In this document: one piece after another, positions 1 to 6,294 of the stretch
Numbering within the stretch: the stretch's first letter is position 1
How the letters are laid out: each line of letters opens with the position of its first letter
Assembly: GCA_008501785.1 (NCBI GenBank)
Contig: QQUD01000517.1
Coordinates: 1 to 9,206 of the forward strand
DNA length: 9,206 bases
Reading direction: 5' to 3'
From: Chloroflexota bacterium
Lineage (GTDB): Bacteria; Chloroflexota; Anaerolineae; Promineifilales; Promineifilaceae
Notes under the pieces: generated by a model
Told to the model about the DNA's origin: nothing
The model's input: the letters and a program-made list of their open reading frames with translations, nothing else
The model's database searches: none
Translations under genes and position numbers: made by a program

Positions 1-2427
1 GGCAACAGTTCCCTCAACCAACAAGCCATTTAATTGCAACAAACATTGTTGCACAAGATGTTGTGTCGGTTCATCCAAGGGGGCATCCGTGTTTGTCTGA
101 CTTACGAAAAGAAGCGACTGCACAATATCAGCGGCGGTTGGTTCATTTCGTACACCCAACCAGCGATAAAGCGCACGAATCGACTCACTGTCTACCGGTT
201 CAGCAATATGCACCTGTGTACCCAACAGCCTTTCTACGTCTCGTGATGCAAAGGCATTATTTGCCGCACGAAACGAACCATCGAGACAAGCAATCAATGG
301 GAGATCGCTTAACTGCGATTGCAACTCTCGGTCATCTCGAAACTCACCGAGCCGCTCCGCCAAAAGTTGAAGCAGCCGGTGTCGTCCGTCTGAGGGAATA
401 TCAAGGTGTTGGGTGAGCACACGCGGCAGTTGTTCATAAACATACGTTTCGAAATCAAGTTCCTGCACGCCTAAATCACGCAAGAATTGAGGCCGCCCCC
501 CGATTAAATCTAAATCTACTGTGCCAGAGAGTTTGAGCGGGTCTTCAAAGCCGCCAGGGATGTAGAGGTGAGATAACGGCCGTAATTCCCCATTCACCGG
601 CACCAACGGCAATCGGCGAATATCTTGCTGCAATGTCGGATCGTCGGCAAAAATCTCAATTTGGTTCGATTCAAACCAGCGAAAAATCCCTGGCACATCT
701 AGGCGTTCCATGCGCCATTCATATTCCAGTTGGTCCAAAGGTATATCGACCAACTGGTTTACAGCTTGCCGCACACCAAAATTATTGACAAACTGCCCTG
801 GAAATCTGTTTTCCGACACAGCTTCATGCACCCACAAAGCATCTGGAAAAAGCGTTTTTGCTTCTGATTTGCCACGAAAAACATGATTGCTCTGTTCTAA
901 CGTCATCACTTCAGACAATACGAGGCTACATCGTTGCAACATATTTAATGCAGCCTCCCTTTCTTGAGGATGCAGCACATTTATCAACAGCCTATCAATC
1001 AAATTCCACAGCGTTTGCAACGCATCTACACTGCGCAAAAATAACGGCGCTTCAAATAACGGCATTGACCGAACCAAACCAGCTTGCTTCAATGCATCTG
1101 TCACGTCTTGAATGGAAAGGTCTACTGCACGGATCTCGGATTGCCGCATTAATTGGCTATGTGGGTTTAAATCAGGATGAAGGATGGGGATTTTGAGGGA
1201 GTTGAGCAGGGAAACGGCCGTTTCCCTCACCCCACGCCCCGGTAATCGTACATCTGCCGGTAACAGCCATTGATCATCTGCCGTAAACAGGATCGGTTTG
1301 TTGTGCAAGGTTGGGGCAACCGTTTGCCAGAAAGCAGCAAACACATCTGGCAGCTCACCTTCATTTGCCAACTGCTGCGTGTACGCCATTTTTTGCAGCA
1401 AATCCCAAAAGTCAAAGGGGCCAAGCTGCTGAGGCAAACTATCAAACTGGTTGGCAATCACATTTGCCGCACACCGAATGGCCGCCCGATTCCACTCCGA
1501 TTGATAATCGCTGCCAAAATGAATGCGTTTGCGGTCTGTTGTTGGGTAAAAATCTGCGTTGATATGCAAAGGCAGCGGTGTCGTAGATTCAGTAGGCAGC
1601 ACAGCAAACAGACGCCCCTGCTGGTCAAGCCCAGATGCCCGAACGGCGATGCGTACGTCACTGCGTCGTTTTTCTTCGATTTGCCACGGGTATTGTGTCC
1701 GTAGTTGGATGGCTTCTGCAGCAAAATCACCTTGCATCAGCAGCCATGTAGTCGTGCTGTTTAACCCTTGCAGCACAATTTCATCAGGGGCTGGTGTGAG
1801 CCGTTCAATGCGTTGGATAAGACGGCCGTTTCGCTTCACTTCCAACACCTGCAACTGCTGTAAAAACAGCGCAGCTACCTCAGTGGCAACAGCAATTGTG
1901 TCGGCCAGACTGTCAAGTTGATCTGCCTGAATTGCCTCAATTCGCAACGCACGCCGCACAGGAGACCGGGCATCAAAGGCCCACGGTAGTCGGAAACAAG
2001 TACCTTGGGTTTTTTCCTGGCGTTCCTGAATACGCTGTGCAGGGGCCGCGTCAGGTTGAATGGTCCAATGTATGTTATTTGAGTAAATTTCAGGGGCATC
2101 GGTAATCTGATAAACGGCGACAAAGCCAATGCCAAACGCACCTGTCGTGCCAACTTCTTCGCGCTTACCACCACCAGCTAAGTTTTGCAGCCGCTCAAAA
2201 TCGACAGGACGGAAGACCCCGTTATTTTTAACAATCAATGCTTCATCAGTGATGTCAAAGGAGAGGTTTGTGGTGGGAGAACGGCCGTTTTCACCTTGAA
2301 CATCATCTGCATTTTGAATAAGTTCGTATGTCAAAATGTCGATGCCAGTCAAGTCACGCAGCTGCGCTTCCAAAAAACCGAGGTAATTTACATCTTGCGA
2401 TTTGTAAGTGAAGTCGTTTTGAGTCAT
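1..2427 (-). CDS. Sacsin/NOV-like Hsp90-type ATPase, large protein, 3' end beyond the window
   Basis: The frame is open from an ATG at 2427 down to base 1 (809 codons read, no stop), so the gene is 3'-truncated by the window. The N-terminus carries a GHKL/Hsp90-type ATP-binding module: ELIQNADD (residues 35-42, N-box), NNG (68-70), LAGGGKR (83-89) and GAFGIGF (96-102), the arrangement typical of sacsin and plant NO VEIN proteins. A second family hallmark is LPLHINADFYPTTDRKRI at about residues 285-302. The remaining 500 residues are mostly helical-looking and I recognise no further domain. An AGAAGG Shine-Dalgarno (plus 2434-2439) lies 6 bases before the ATG. In this family the module is thought to act as an ATP-driven chaperone or conformational switch; bacterial members are poorly characterised and some sit in conflict-related loci. 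The function here is inferred from fold only. The family call is sure, the role is not. Confidence 0.88.
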   Translation of the reverse strand, partial: MTQNDFTYKSQDVNYLGFLEAQLRDLTGIDILTYELIQNADDVQGENGRSPTTNLSFDITDEALIVKNNGVFRPVDFERLQNLAGGGKREEVGTTGAFGIGFVAVYQITDAPEIYSNNIHWTIQPDAAPAQRIQERQEKTQGTCFRLPWAFDARSPVRRALRIEAIQADQLDSLADTIAVATEVAALFLQQLQVLEVKRNGRLIQRIERLTPAPDEIVLQGLNSTTTWLLMQGDFAAEAIQLRTQYPWQIEEKRRSDVRIAVRASGLDQQGRLFAVLPTESTTPLPLHINADFYPTTDRKRIHFGSDYQSEWNRAAIRCAANVIANQFDSLPQQLGPFDFWDLLQKMAYTQQLANEGELPDVFAAFWQTVAPTLHNKPILFTADDQWLLPADVRLPGRGVRETAVSLLNSLKIPILHPDLNPHSQLMRQSEIRAVDLSIQDVTDALKQAGLVRSMPLFEAPLFLRSVDALQTLWNLIDRLLINVLHPQEREAALNMLQRCSLVLSEVMTLEQSNHVFRGKSEAKTLFPDALWVHEAVSENRFPGQFVNNFGVRQAVNQLVDIPLDQLEYEWRMERLDVPGIFRWFESNQIEIFADDPTLQQDIRRLPLVPVNGELRPLSHLYIPGGFEDPLKLSGTVDLDLIGGRPQFLRDLGVQELDFETYVYEQLPRVLTQHLDIPSDGRHRLLQLLAERLGEFRDDRELQSQLSDLPLIACLDGSFRAANNAFASRDVERLLGTQVHIAEPVDSESIRALYRWLGVRNEPTAADIVQSLLFVSQTNTDAPLDEPTQHLVQQCLLQLNGLLVEGTVA
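1208..1227. repeat. 20-bp perfect palindrome; best copy of a dispersed ACGGCCGT motif
   Basis: The bases here form a perfect 20-bp palindrome centred on CGGCCG, inside the sacsin-like gene. The core ACGGCCGT recurs exactly at 576, 1214, 1822, 2281, 2907, 4048, 4101, 7620 and 8149 (start positions), with a one-base variant GCGGCCGT at 3515. The copies at 7620 and 8149 extend to AAACGGCCGTTT. At equal base composition one 8-mer is expected about 0.14 times in 9.2 kb. The copies are inside coding regions and are read in different frames (as NGR, DGR, TAV, RP, AAV), so no peptide motif explains them. Confidence 0.8.
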
Positions 2428-2510
2428 TCAGGGCCTTCTCTTTACTCACGTGATCGTCTTCTCTTTTCAATAACCATACACTGTTTGCAAGGACTGCACA
2501 ACCAAAAAAG

Positions 2511-2552
2511 TGTAAGACTTGACAAGTTTTTTGATATCCTTCAAGTCTTGCA
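2511..2552. promoter_or_regulatory. Inverted repeat in the divergent intergenic region, candidate operator or leader stem
   Basis: TGTAAGACTTGA (2511-2522) and TCAAGTCTTGCA (2541-2552) are inverted copies: nine bases pair perfectly, a T/G wobble follows and two more pairs extend it, around an 18-base loop. A related half-site, TTTGCAAGGACT, lies at 2484-2495. The repeat is in the 274-base gap between the divergent sacsin-like and RRM genes. It could be a regulator binding site or, if transcribed, an RNA stem in the RRM leader. TTGACA at 2519-2524 has no good -10 at normal spacing, so I do not call a promoter. Nothing else in the gap is clear. Confidence 0.5.
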
Positions 2553-2685
2553 AATTATGAGTACAAGATGAGAGAGGGGGAGGCTAACTATAGACAAATC
2601 CGCATTTATGAATCATAATGCCGGTTCTGTTTGATTCCCATGCTGTTCGGTATGTGACTGAACTGCACGGGATTTTTTTATTTTT

Positions 2686-2704
2686 AGGAGACGTGAATAA
2701 ATTG
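2686..2704 (+). promoter_or_regulatory. Ribosome binding site and start choice for the RRM gene
   Basis: AGGAG is at 2686-2690. The in-frame GTG at 2693 is only 2 bases away, which is too close; the in-frame TTG at 2702 is 11 bases away and gives the N-terminus MSKKIYVGNL that is usual for small bacterial RRM proteins. I therefore prefer TTG 2702, with GTG 2693 (three residues longer) as the alternative. The 11-base string AGGAGACGTGA is shared with the TfoX-like gene's start region (5919-5929 area). Confidence 0.5.
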
Positions 2705-3010
2705 AGTAAAAAAATATATGTAGGAAACTTGCCTTTTAGTGCAACAGAAGAACAGGTACGTGAATTGTTTGTAGAACATGGCGAAGTAGAATCAATCGCT
2801 ATGATCACAGATCGTGACACAGGCAGGTTCCGAGGATTTGGTTTCGTTGAAATGGAAGATTCCAAAGCAAATGCAGCCATCAGTGCATTGAACGATGCAA
2901 TGTTTGACGGCCGTGCATTGCGTGTCAACGAAGCACGCCCACGCGAAGATCGTGGGGGTGGCGGACGTCGCAATGATCGTCGCGGTGGCGGCGGCGGCAG
3001 CCGCTGGTAA
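2702..3010 (+). CDS. Small RRM RNA-binding protein with RGG-type tail
   Basis: The 102-residue product is a single RNA recognition motif plus a short basic tail. RNP2 is KIYVGNL (4-10) and RNP1 is RGFGFVEM (44-51), with the aromatic residues at Tyr6, Phe46 and Phe48 that stack on RNA bases. Residues 79-102 are Arg/Gly-rich, with GGGG and GGGGG runs, ending SRW. This is the layout of the cyanobacterial Rbp proteins and their relatives, cytoplasmic single-RRM proteins that bind single-stranded RNA and are often cold- or stress-induced; induction here is not visible. The long upstream leader (from about 2560) would suit post-transcriptional control. A further upstream in-frame ATG (2618) would add 28 residues not seen in the family and would place the ribosome site inside the gene. 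The gene is monocistronic, closed by the palindromic terminator at 3057-3090. Confidence 0.93.
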   Translation: MSKKIYVGNLPFSATEEQVRELFVEHGEVESIAMITDRDTGRFRGFGFVEMEDSKANAAISALNDAMFDGRALRVNEARPREDRGGGGRRNDRRGGGGGSRW

Positions 3011-3023
3011 ATCATTGCGTGGT

Positions 3024-3053
3024 TTGTCAATGATGAACCATTCAAGATAAAAT
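3024..3053 (+). promoter_or_regulatory. Candidate promoter for the ABC-F gene
   Basis: TTGTCA (3024-3029) and TAAAAT (3048-3053) each match the sigma-70 consensus at five of six bases, with an 18-base spacer. The start site would be near 3060, so the transcript would begin within the terminator palindrome. The call rests on the hexamers only. Without it the ABC-F gene would depend on read-through, as only 22 bases separate the terminator from its start. Confidence 0.45.
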
Positions 3054-3056
3054 AAT

Positions 3057-3090
3057 AAACGGTCGTTTTCATATGAAAACGACCGTTTTT
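3057..3090 (+). terminator. Rho-independent terminator after the RRM gene
   Basis: A perfect palindrome of two 16-base arms (3057-3072 and 3073-3088, centre CATATG) is followed by a T run (3086-3090, then CTTT). The G/C-containing lower stem with an A/T tip and U tract is a classical intrinsic terminator. It sits 46 bases after the RRM stop and 22 bases before the ABC-F start. A weaker 7-bp repeat (ATCATTG 3011-3017, CAATGAT 3028-3034) directly follows the RRM stop codon. Confidence 0.8.
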
Positions 3091-3112
3091 CTTTGCAAAG
3101 ATAAGGTGATTT

Positions 3113-4747
3113 GTGTTAACGATTCAGAATGTGACCCTGGCATTTGGGCAGCGTACTTTGTTTAAAGATGTCAATTTAAAATTTATACCGGGCAACTGTT
3201 ATGGTCTGATTGGGCCAAATGGAGCCGGTAAATCCACTTTGCTCAAAGTGATTGCCGGTCACATCGAAGCCAACAAAGGCACGATTAGTGTCGGCCCAAA
3301 CGAACGAATCGCCATCTTGCAGCAGGATCAATTTGCTTTTGATGCATATGGGGTGCTGGAAACTGTCATCATGGGGTATCAGCGTTTGTATGACGTCCTG
3401 AGAGAACGAGATGCCATTTATACCAAACCCGATTTTTCAGAGGCAGATGGCCTACGCGCCGCCGATCTAGAAGGGGAAGTTGCAGAATTAGGCGGTTATG
3501 ATGCGGAATCGGAAGCGGCCGTTTTACTCAGCAGTCTGGGTCTAGATGAATCGCTCTATCAGAAAAACATGAAAGAGTTGGAGCCTAGCCAAAAAGTGCG
3601 CGTGCTGCTGGCTCAAGCATTGTTTGGTAGTCCCGATATTTTGCTGCTCGACGAACCGACCAATCAACTCGATTTGGCATCTATCGCGTGGCTAGAAGAT
3701 TTTTTGTATCGCTTCCCAAACACTGTCATCGTTGTTTCCCATGATCGCCACTTTCTCAATAATGTCTGTACCCATATTGCCGATATTGATTTTGGCAAGA
3801 TTCAACTATTTGTGGGCAATTATGATTTCTGGTATCAAACCAGCCAGCTCATTCAAATACAGCAAAAAAATGAAGCCAAGAAACGCACGGATAAGATCAA
3901 AGAGCTGCAGCAATTTGTGCGCCGATTTAGTGCAAATGCCTCTAAATCAAAACAAGCCACTTCACGGAAAAACTTGATTGAGAAGCTCTCGATTGATGAT
4001 TTGCCGGTATCAACGCGCAAGTTTCCCTATGTCGATTTCAAACCAGAACGGCCGTGTGGCAAAGTGATTTTGTCGATTGAGGATTTGAGTAAGAGAGTAG
4101 ACGGCCGTTTCATCCTCCACAACCTAAACTTAAATGTTAACCCAGGTGACAAAATTGCCTTTATCGGTCCCAACGATCTCATCAAATCAACCTTATTCCA
4201 GATATTAATGGAAGAACTCGCACCAGACAGTGGTAAATTTAACTGGGGCGTCACCATCACCCCCGCCTACTTCCCAAAAGAAAATGCCACTTACTTTGAC
4301 ACCGATTTAAACTTGGTCGATTGGCTGCGTCAATATTCATCAGACGACAGTGAATCTTTTGTGCGTGGCTTTCTAGGACGAATGCTTTTCTCAGGCGAAG
4401 AAGCGCTTAAAAATACAAGAGTGTTGTCTGGCGGAGAGAAAGTACGCTGCATGTTGTCGCGCATGATGTTAAGCGGTGCCAATGTGCTGCTGCTCGATGA
4501 ACCCACCGATCATCTTGATCTGGAAGCAATCTCAGCACTCAATGAGGGGCTAATTAAATTTCCAGGGGTTGTGCTATTTGCATCACACGATTACCAATTC
4601 GTAAATACCATCGCCAATCGCATCGTTGAAATCACACCCAACGGCGTTCTTGACCGCATGATGTCGCTTGCAGCATATAATCAAGACCCAAATGTGCAAC
4701 AGTTGCGTAACAAGCTATACCAGGGGCAGCAAATGCTGCGTGTTTAA
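3113..4747 (+). CDS. ybiT: ABC-F ATPase, YbiT type, with degenerate second nucleotide site
   Basis: The 544-residue soluble protein has two ABC ATPase domains and no membrane segment, as in the ABC-F family of ribosome-associated translation factors; E. coli YbiT is the closest relative I recognise (shared VRVLLAQAL, SHDRHFLN and RFSANASKS strings). NBD1 has Walker A GPNGAGKST (34-42), Walker B LLLDEPT (177-183) and switch His210. The interdomain linker (about 241-300) carries RRFSANASKSKQATSR (270-285). NBD2 has signature LSGGE (438-442), Walker B LLLDEPT (459-465) and His492. Odd features: NBD2's P-loop reads GPNDLIKST (352-360), without the glycine before the lysine; its Q-loop Gln is replaced by Lys389; NBD1's signature is LEPSQ (156-160). 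The GTG start has AAGGTGAT just upstream (3103-3110). The stop overlaps that of the convergent methyltransferase gene. An antibiotic-resistance role is possible but nothing shows it. Confidence 0.93.
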   Translation: MLTIQNVTLAFGQRTLFKDVNLKFIPGNCYGLIGPNGAGKSTLLKVIAGHIEANKGTISVGPNERIAILQQDQFAFDAYGVLETVIMGYQRLYDVLRERDAIYTKPDFSEADGLRAADLEGEVAELGGYDAESEAAVLLSSLGLDESLYQKNMKELEPSQKVRVLLAQALFGSPDILLLDEPTNQLDLASIAWLEDFLYRFPNTVIVVSHDRHFLNNVCTHIADIDFGKIQLFVGNYDFWYQTSQLIQIQQKNEAKKRTDKIKELQQFVRRFSANASKSKQATSRKNLIEKLSIDDLPVSTRKFPYVDFKPERPCGKVILSIEDLSKRVDGRFILHNLNLNVNPGDKIAFIGPNDLIKSTLFQILMEELAPDSGKFNWGVTITPAYFPKENATYFDTDLNLVDWLRQYSSDDSESFVRGFLGRMLFSGEEALKNTRVLSGGEKVRCMLSRMMLSGANVLLLDEPTDHLDLEAISALNEGLIKFPGVVLFASHDYQFVNTIANRIVEITPNGVLDRMMSLAAYNQDPNVQQLRNKLYQGQQMLRV

Positions 4748-5427
4748 ACATTTCGTTTTAATCGGCAGCGACCCACTTCATAAATACCAATATTCTGCCC
4801 TTTGAAATTAAGTCGAAATGGGGATGCTGTTAACCCTTTACGCAGTGCATAATCCGTTAAACTCTCCAGCCATTGTACCCCTATCGGCGGGTAAAAGGGT
4901 TCCTCAATCACACAGCAGGGAAACAAAACAAATCCACATCCATATTCCGCCGCTGCATCAATAATTGCTGCATTACACCCATGTGCATGCATCCCCACCA
5001 GCAAATCAAACTGGTTCCCCATCTCCTTTACAAACGGCTTGTCAATGTGTGGAACGGTTTCATCTGGCGCAATCTTCACCCGCTTTCCAGTGGCAATATC
5101 TTTGTACTTATTAATCAATAATTGATGGGTTGGATCAATAACAACCGCCTCATAGCCACTATTTTGCAACAAATAGGCAAACAGCCCTTTGCCACCAGCA
5201 ATGTCTGCCACCCGGCATGGCTCAAATCGTTCCGTTATCCATCGATGCAGCAGTTGGAACCGAAACTTCTTCATTTTTCGCAATTCACGTATTCTTTTAG
5301 TTTCCAATGACTGAATATGCAAAAAGTCAGCGCCAGCAAACACAGCATTTCGCGGAGATCGTGCCGCCATTGTTTGCAAACTTTGAAAAAGTTCCTGACT
5401 ATATTCTCGATCTTTGTGTTTTGTCAT
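4744..5427 (-). CDS. Class I SAM-dependent methyltransferase-like protein
   Basis: The 227-residue protein has a Rossmann methyltransferase core. Motif I is VADIAGGKGLFAYLL (73-87), the acidic residue ending strand 2 is Asp98 (VIDP), and a later strand reads LLVGMHAHGCNAA (142-154) followed by VLFPCCV (167-173). The pairing of a G-H-A-x-G loop with a PCC loop recalls the METTL25/RRNAD1 and Trm44 groups of RNA methyltransferases, but the match is only by motif and the substrate is unknown. The N-terminal 60 residues are basic and helical. The ATG lies 9 bases after the stop of the HxlR regulator, so both are probably one transcript. Its stop overlaps the ABC-F stop by 4 bases, which leaves no room for a terminator between them. 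Confidence 0.75.
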   Translation of the reverse strand: MTKHKDREYSQELFQSLQTMAARSPRNAVFAGADFLHIQSLETKRIRELRKMKKFRFQLLHRWITERFEPCRVADIAGGKGLFAYLLQNSGYEAVVIDPTHQLLINKYKDIATGKRVKIAPDETVPHIDKPFVKEMGNQFDLLVGMHAHGCNAAIIDAAAEYGCGFVLFPCCVIEEPFYPPIGVQWLESLTDYALRKGLTASPFRLNFKGQNIGIYEVGRCRLKRNV

Positions 5428-5436
5428 CGCCTATCT

Positions 5437-5790
5437 CTAAAACCCTTTACTCTTCCCTGTTCCTGACACATGTGTCAATCCCCAATGAATCATTGCCTGC
5501 ACCAATGGTTCCAAGTCACGTCCCTTTGTCGTTAAATGGTACTCATACCGCAGCGGGTGCTGTTGGTACGGCACCATTTCCAATATGTTGTGTGCAACCA
5601 GTCGCTTTAAACGATTGGCGAGAATATTTGAAGGAATGCGTTCAGCCATTGCCGCAAATTCGCCATATTTGTGACTGTCATATAATAAAATATCACGCAC
5701 AATCAATAGCGTCCATTTATCTCCCACCACTTCCAGTACTGCATTTACGGGACAATCTGATCGCAAGTTGTCACTGTTTTTTTTATTCAT
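5437..5790 (-). CDS. HxlR-family winged-helix transcriptional regulator
   Basis: The 117-residue protein matches the HxlR (DUF24) family: CPVNAVLEVVGDKWTLLIVR (13-32) at the start, a recognition-helix region RIPSNILANRLKRL (51-64), and the wing RYEYHLTTKG (81-90) before the dimer helix. Cys13 is the N-terminal cysteine that in YodB and HypR senses oxidants or electrophiles, so a redox or quinone signal is plausible. The ATG at 5790 is preferred to a TTG at 5826, because it gives the usual family length and the TTG lies almost at the predicted transcript start. The ATG has no clear Shine-Dalgarno. The gene is divergent from the TfoX-like gene and is followed by the methyltransferase gene; the palindrome at 5829-5844 is the likely site of autoregulation. 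Confidence 0.92.
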   Translation of the reverse strand: MNKKNSDNLRSDCPVNAVLEVVGDKWTLLIVRDILLYDSHKYGEFAAMAERIPSNILANRLKRLVAHNILEMVPYQQHPLRYEYHLTTKGRDLEPLVQAMIHWGLTHVSGTGKSKGF

Positions 5791-5808
5791 AACAATTAGA
5801 ACATATGA

Positions 5809-5837
5809 TTGACTTTTGTTTTGCAAGTGACTACAAT
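5809..5837 (+). promoter_or_regulatory. Sigma-70 promoter for the TfoX-like gene
   Basis: TTGACT (5809-5814) and TACAAT (5832-5837) are separated by 17 bases; each differs from consensus at one position. The start site would be near 5844, giving a leader of about 85 bases before the ATG at 5929. Confidence 0.75.
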
Positions 5838-5844
5838 GATAGTC
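5829..5844. promoter_or_regulatory. Palindromic operator covering both divergent -10 boxes
   Basis: GACTA (5829-5833) and TAGTC (5840-5844) form a perfect inverted repeat with a 6-base spacer. It covers the -10 boxes of both the plus-strand (5832-5837) and minus-strand (5836-5841) promoters. HxlR proteins bind short palindromes near their own promoters, so the divergent HxlR regulator is the obvious candidate; binding itself is inferred. Confidence 0.6.
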
Positions 5845-5864
5845 GATTGCTGGATTTTTTACAA
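5836..5864 (-). promoter_or_regulatory. Sigma-70 promoter for the HxlR-methyltransferase unit
   Basis: On the minus strand TTGTAA (plus 5859-5864) and TATCAT (plus 5836-5841) are separated by 17 bases. The -10 matches consensus at five of six positions, the -35 at four. The start would be near 5829, about 40 bases before the HxlR ATG. Confidence 0.55.
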
Positions 5865-5886
5865 AATCAATTCTACCCTGGTGTAA

Positions 5887-5909
5887 AGGACAAAACAGCG
5901 TTTTGTCCT
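5887..5909 (+). repeat. 10-bp perfect hairpin in the TfoX leader
   Basis: AGGACAAAAC (5887-5896) and GTTTTGTCCT (5900-5909) pair perfectly around a 3-base loop. TACCC (5874-5878) and GGGTA (5912-5916) could extend it after an internal loop. There is no T run, so it is not a terminator of the usual kind. It ends 8 bases before the GAGGAG ribosome site (5918-5923). It may stabilise the messenger, modulate translation, or be a copy of a short palindromic repeat family; no second copy is in this window. Confidence 0.6.
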
Positions 5910-5928
5910 ACGGGTAAGAGGAGACGTG

Positions 5929-6288
5929 ATGGCATACGATGAGGGATTAGCTGAACGAATTCGAGATGTAGTAATTGACCGCCCCGCTGTAGTGGAAAAA
6001 AAGATGTTTGGTGGCATTGCATTTATGCATCGGAATTACATGTTTTGCGGTGTCATTGATGACATGCTTATGGCACGCGTTGGACCAGACAATTACCCAA
6101 ACTCACTGTCACAACCTCACGTGCGTGAAATGGATTTCACAGGTCGAAAAATGAAGGGGTATGTTTACGTAGCTCCTGAAGGAATCGAATCGGATGATGA
6201 CCTTGCTTATTGGGTTAACCTTTGTGCCGAATTTGTAGAGTCGCTGCCACCCAAGAAACCGAAAAAGAAAAAAGCTTCGCGAAAATAA
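5929..6288 (+). CDS. TfoX N-terminal-domain protein
   Basis: The 119-residue product is a stand-alone TfoX N-terminal domain (PF04993-type). Hallmarks are KKMFGGIAFM (24-33) and, later, FTGRKMKGYVYV (70-81) and the Asp/Glu-rich helix start around 86-92. The C-terminus (109-119) is a run of Lys and Arg, which suggests nucleic-acid contact. Full-length TfoX/Sxy is a competence regulator in gammaproteobacteria and has an additional C-terminal domain. Single-domain proteins like this one are widespread and without a known role, so competence should not be assumed. The ATG at 5929 lies 5 bases after GAGGAG; the adjacent in-frame GTG at 5926 is too close. The gene is divergent from the HxlR regulator and convergent with the histidine kinase, whose stop is 6 bases away. 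Confidence 0.88.
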   Translation: MAYDEGLAERIRDVVIDRPAVVEKKMFGGIAFMHRNYMFCGVIDDMLMARVGPDNYPNSLSQPHVREMDFTGRKMKGYVYVAPEGIESDDDLAYWVNLCAEFVESLPPKKPKKKKASRK

Positions 6289-6294
6289 ATTATC

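Noticed and set aside
858..1704. Plus-strand open frames opposite the sacsin-like gene
   Set aside because: The minus strand is continuously open with family motifs from 2427 to 1; these frames are shadows with Cys- and His-rich, featureless products.
2519..2547. TTGACA at 2519 as a -35 box
   Set aside because: The sequence 17 bases on is CAAGTC, which is no -10; the hexamer is better explained as part of the inverted repeat.
2618..2701. Upstream in-frame extension of the RRM gene from ATG 2618
   Set aside because: It would add about 28 residues absent from the family and place a good Shine-Dalgarno (2686-2690) inside the gene.
3732..4260. Overlapping open frames within the ABC-F gene (3732-3977 plus, 4027-4260 minus)
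   Set aside because: Both lie inside the well-supported ABC-F coding frame and lack any motif.
5307..5792. 161-codon plus-strand open frame
   Set aside because: It is antisense to the methyltransferase and HxlR genes, both of which have clear family motifs; the frame's protein has no recognisable domain.
5791..5826. TTG 5826 as start of the HxlR gene
   Set aside because: It lies almost at the predicted transcript start with no ribosome site, and the added 12 residues do not resemble the family; ATG 5790 fits the usual length.
5929..6288. TfoX-like gene as evidence for natural competence
   Set aside because: Only the N-terminal domain is present, and no com or pil genes are in the window; single-domain relatives are common in non-competent contexts.
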